In this document: positions 6,568 to 6,947 of the stretch, piece after piece
Position numbering within the stretch: the stretch's first letter is position 1
How the letters are laid out: each line of letters opens with the position of its first letter
Assembly (NCBI GenBank): GCA_003445095.1
Contig: DLVS01000207.1
Coordinates: forward strand, 1 to 6,947
Length of the DNA stretch: 6,947 bases
DNA from: Verrucomicrobiales bacterium
Lineage (GTDB): Bacteria > Verrucomicrobiota > Verrucomicrobiia > Limisphaerales > UBA9464
Direction of reading: 5' to 3'
Notes under the pieces: generated by a model
What the model was told of the DNA's origin: nothing
The model's database searches: none
The model's input: only the letters and a program-made list of their open reading frames with translations
Translations under genes and position numbers: made by a program

Positions 6568-6633
6568 ATTGCCGAACCTGTCTCAGCCTTGTAAAACGCC
6601 TGAGATGCTGTGATCACGTGTTTCGTCGGCAAT
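6568..6633. repeat. Nested inverted repeats upstream of the prepilin gene
   Basis: An outer pair, ATTGCCGA (6568-6575) and TCGGCAAT (6626-6633), is exact over 8 bp. Inside it lies a second exact pair, TCTCAG (6581-6586) and CTGAGA (6600-6605), and the 8-bp palindrome GTGATCAC (6610-6617), which overlaps CACGTG (6615-6620). If transcribed, this would fold as a stem enclosing one or two smaller hairpins, about 65 nt before the proposed GTG start. The palindromes could instead be protein binding sites. Confidence 0.5.
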
Positions 6634-6699
6634 CCACGCGTTCAGCGTTGACGCGGACACTCCACCTCGCTTCGATTGCTGAAGCCCACCACAAGTATT

Positions 6700-6947
6700 G
6701 TGAAAACTGCATCTATACGTTCAGTGGTCGCCGCTTGGCGCGGCGCAGTGGCCTTTACTTTGATCGAGCTGCTCGTGGTGATCGCCATTATCGCCATCTT
6801 GGCGGGAATGATCCTCCCCGCGTTGGCCCGAGCGAAGGTCAAGGCCAACGCCATCAAATGTACCAGCAATCACCACCAGATCGGCATCGGCTTCCAGATG
6901 TATGCTGATGACAATAGGGATTCGTATCCGGTGTACGAGGACTGGGC
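6700..6947 (+). CDS. Prepilin-type N-terminal cleavage/methylation domain protein (pseudopilin-like), 5' part
   Basis: The first 82 codons of a type IV prepilin or type II secretion pseudopilin-like protein; the gene continues past the window. The basic leader ([18 protein letters not shown]) is followed by [19 protein letters not shown], the N-methylation/cleavage segment, with the conserved Glu at +5 (residue 23) and a membrane-spanning helix at about 19-40. After it comes a charged helix with C54 and '[12 protein letters not shown]', typical of the large verrucomicrobial and planctomycete prepilin-like families. The peptidase would cut between Ala18 and Phe19; Ala rather than the usual Gly at -1 is tolerated in this group. 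I chose GTG 6700 because it gives a normal leader; the frame is open back to the TGA at 6649, and TTG or other GTG codons are possible starts. No Shine-Dalgarno sequence is evident. These proteins are often orphans, so a role in true secretion or pili is not shown. Confidence 0.9.
   Translation, partial: MKTASIRSVVAAWRGAVAFTLIELLVVIAIIAILAGMILPALARAKVKANAIKCTSNHHQIGIGFQMYADDNRDSYPVYEDW

Larger units (their letters stand above)
6396..6699. other. Divergent intergenic region between rtcB and the prepilin gene
   Basis: About 300 bases with no convincing gene. It must hold control signals for rtcB (leftward) and probably for the prepilin gene (rightward). The minus strand has a TATAAA-like hexamer around 6514-6519, about 120 nt before the rtcB start, but I find no matching -35 box at the right spacing, so I do not call a promoter. 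Two groups of inverted repeats are present at 6491-6540 and 6568-6633. Confidence 0.5.

Noticed and set aside
6531..6908. Plus-strand open frame of 125 codons overlapping the prepilin gene
   Set aside because: It is out of frame with the unmistakable [17 protein letters not shown] segment and has no motif of its own.

Overview
The window looks like chromosomal DNA from a Verrucomicrobiota bacterium, probably of the Pedosphaera/Limisphaera type (former subdivision 3). This is inferred from the combination of genes: a type II/IV prepilin-like protein with a conserved methylation segment followed by a 'MYADDN..SYP' block, an S46 dipeptidyl-peptidase, a Gfo/Idh/MocA oxidoreductase, and an RtcB of the 'GVDIACRM' type. 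The DNA is GC-rich by eye, genes are fairly widely spaced, and Shine-Dalgarno sequences are weak or absent. No 16S rRNA or other decisive marker is present, so the assignment is tentative.

Layout from left to right. Positions 1-744 (+) hold the C-terminal third of an S46 serine peptidase, cut by the window edge. A single-domain rhodanese-like protein follows convergently (884-1438, -). Divergent from it is a complete Gfo/Idh/MocA family oxidoreductase (1551-2708, +), with a small tandem heptamer array just before its start codon. The convergent gap 2709-3015 carries a perfect 18-bp inverted repeat with a 2-nt spacer.

From 6395 down to 3016 four genes run on the minus strand and could form one transcription unit: rtcB (RNA ligase), a small BamE/SmpA-like lipoprotein, a DivIC/FtsB-like septum protein whose start codon overlaps the lipoprotein stop (TAATG), and ychF (universal Obg-family ATPase). 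The last two steps connect cell-envelope and division functions with a ribosome-associated ATPase. The leading RtcB has no RtcA, RtcR or archease partner visible here.

From about 6700 (+) a prepilin-type protein begins and runs off the right edge. The roughly 300-bp divergent gap between rtcB and this gene holds several inverted repeats that could form RNA structure, but no convincing promoter.

No mobile element, CRISPR array, tRNA or rRNA was found. I see no clear new multi-gene system. The items most worth a second look are the long palindrome at 2737-2774, the heptamer array at 1517-1540, the rtcB-led gene cluster and the inverted repeats before the prepilin gene.
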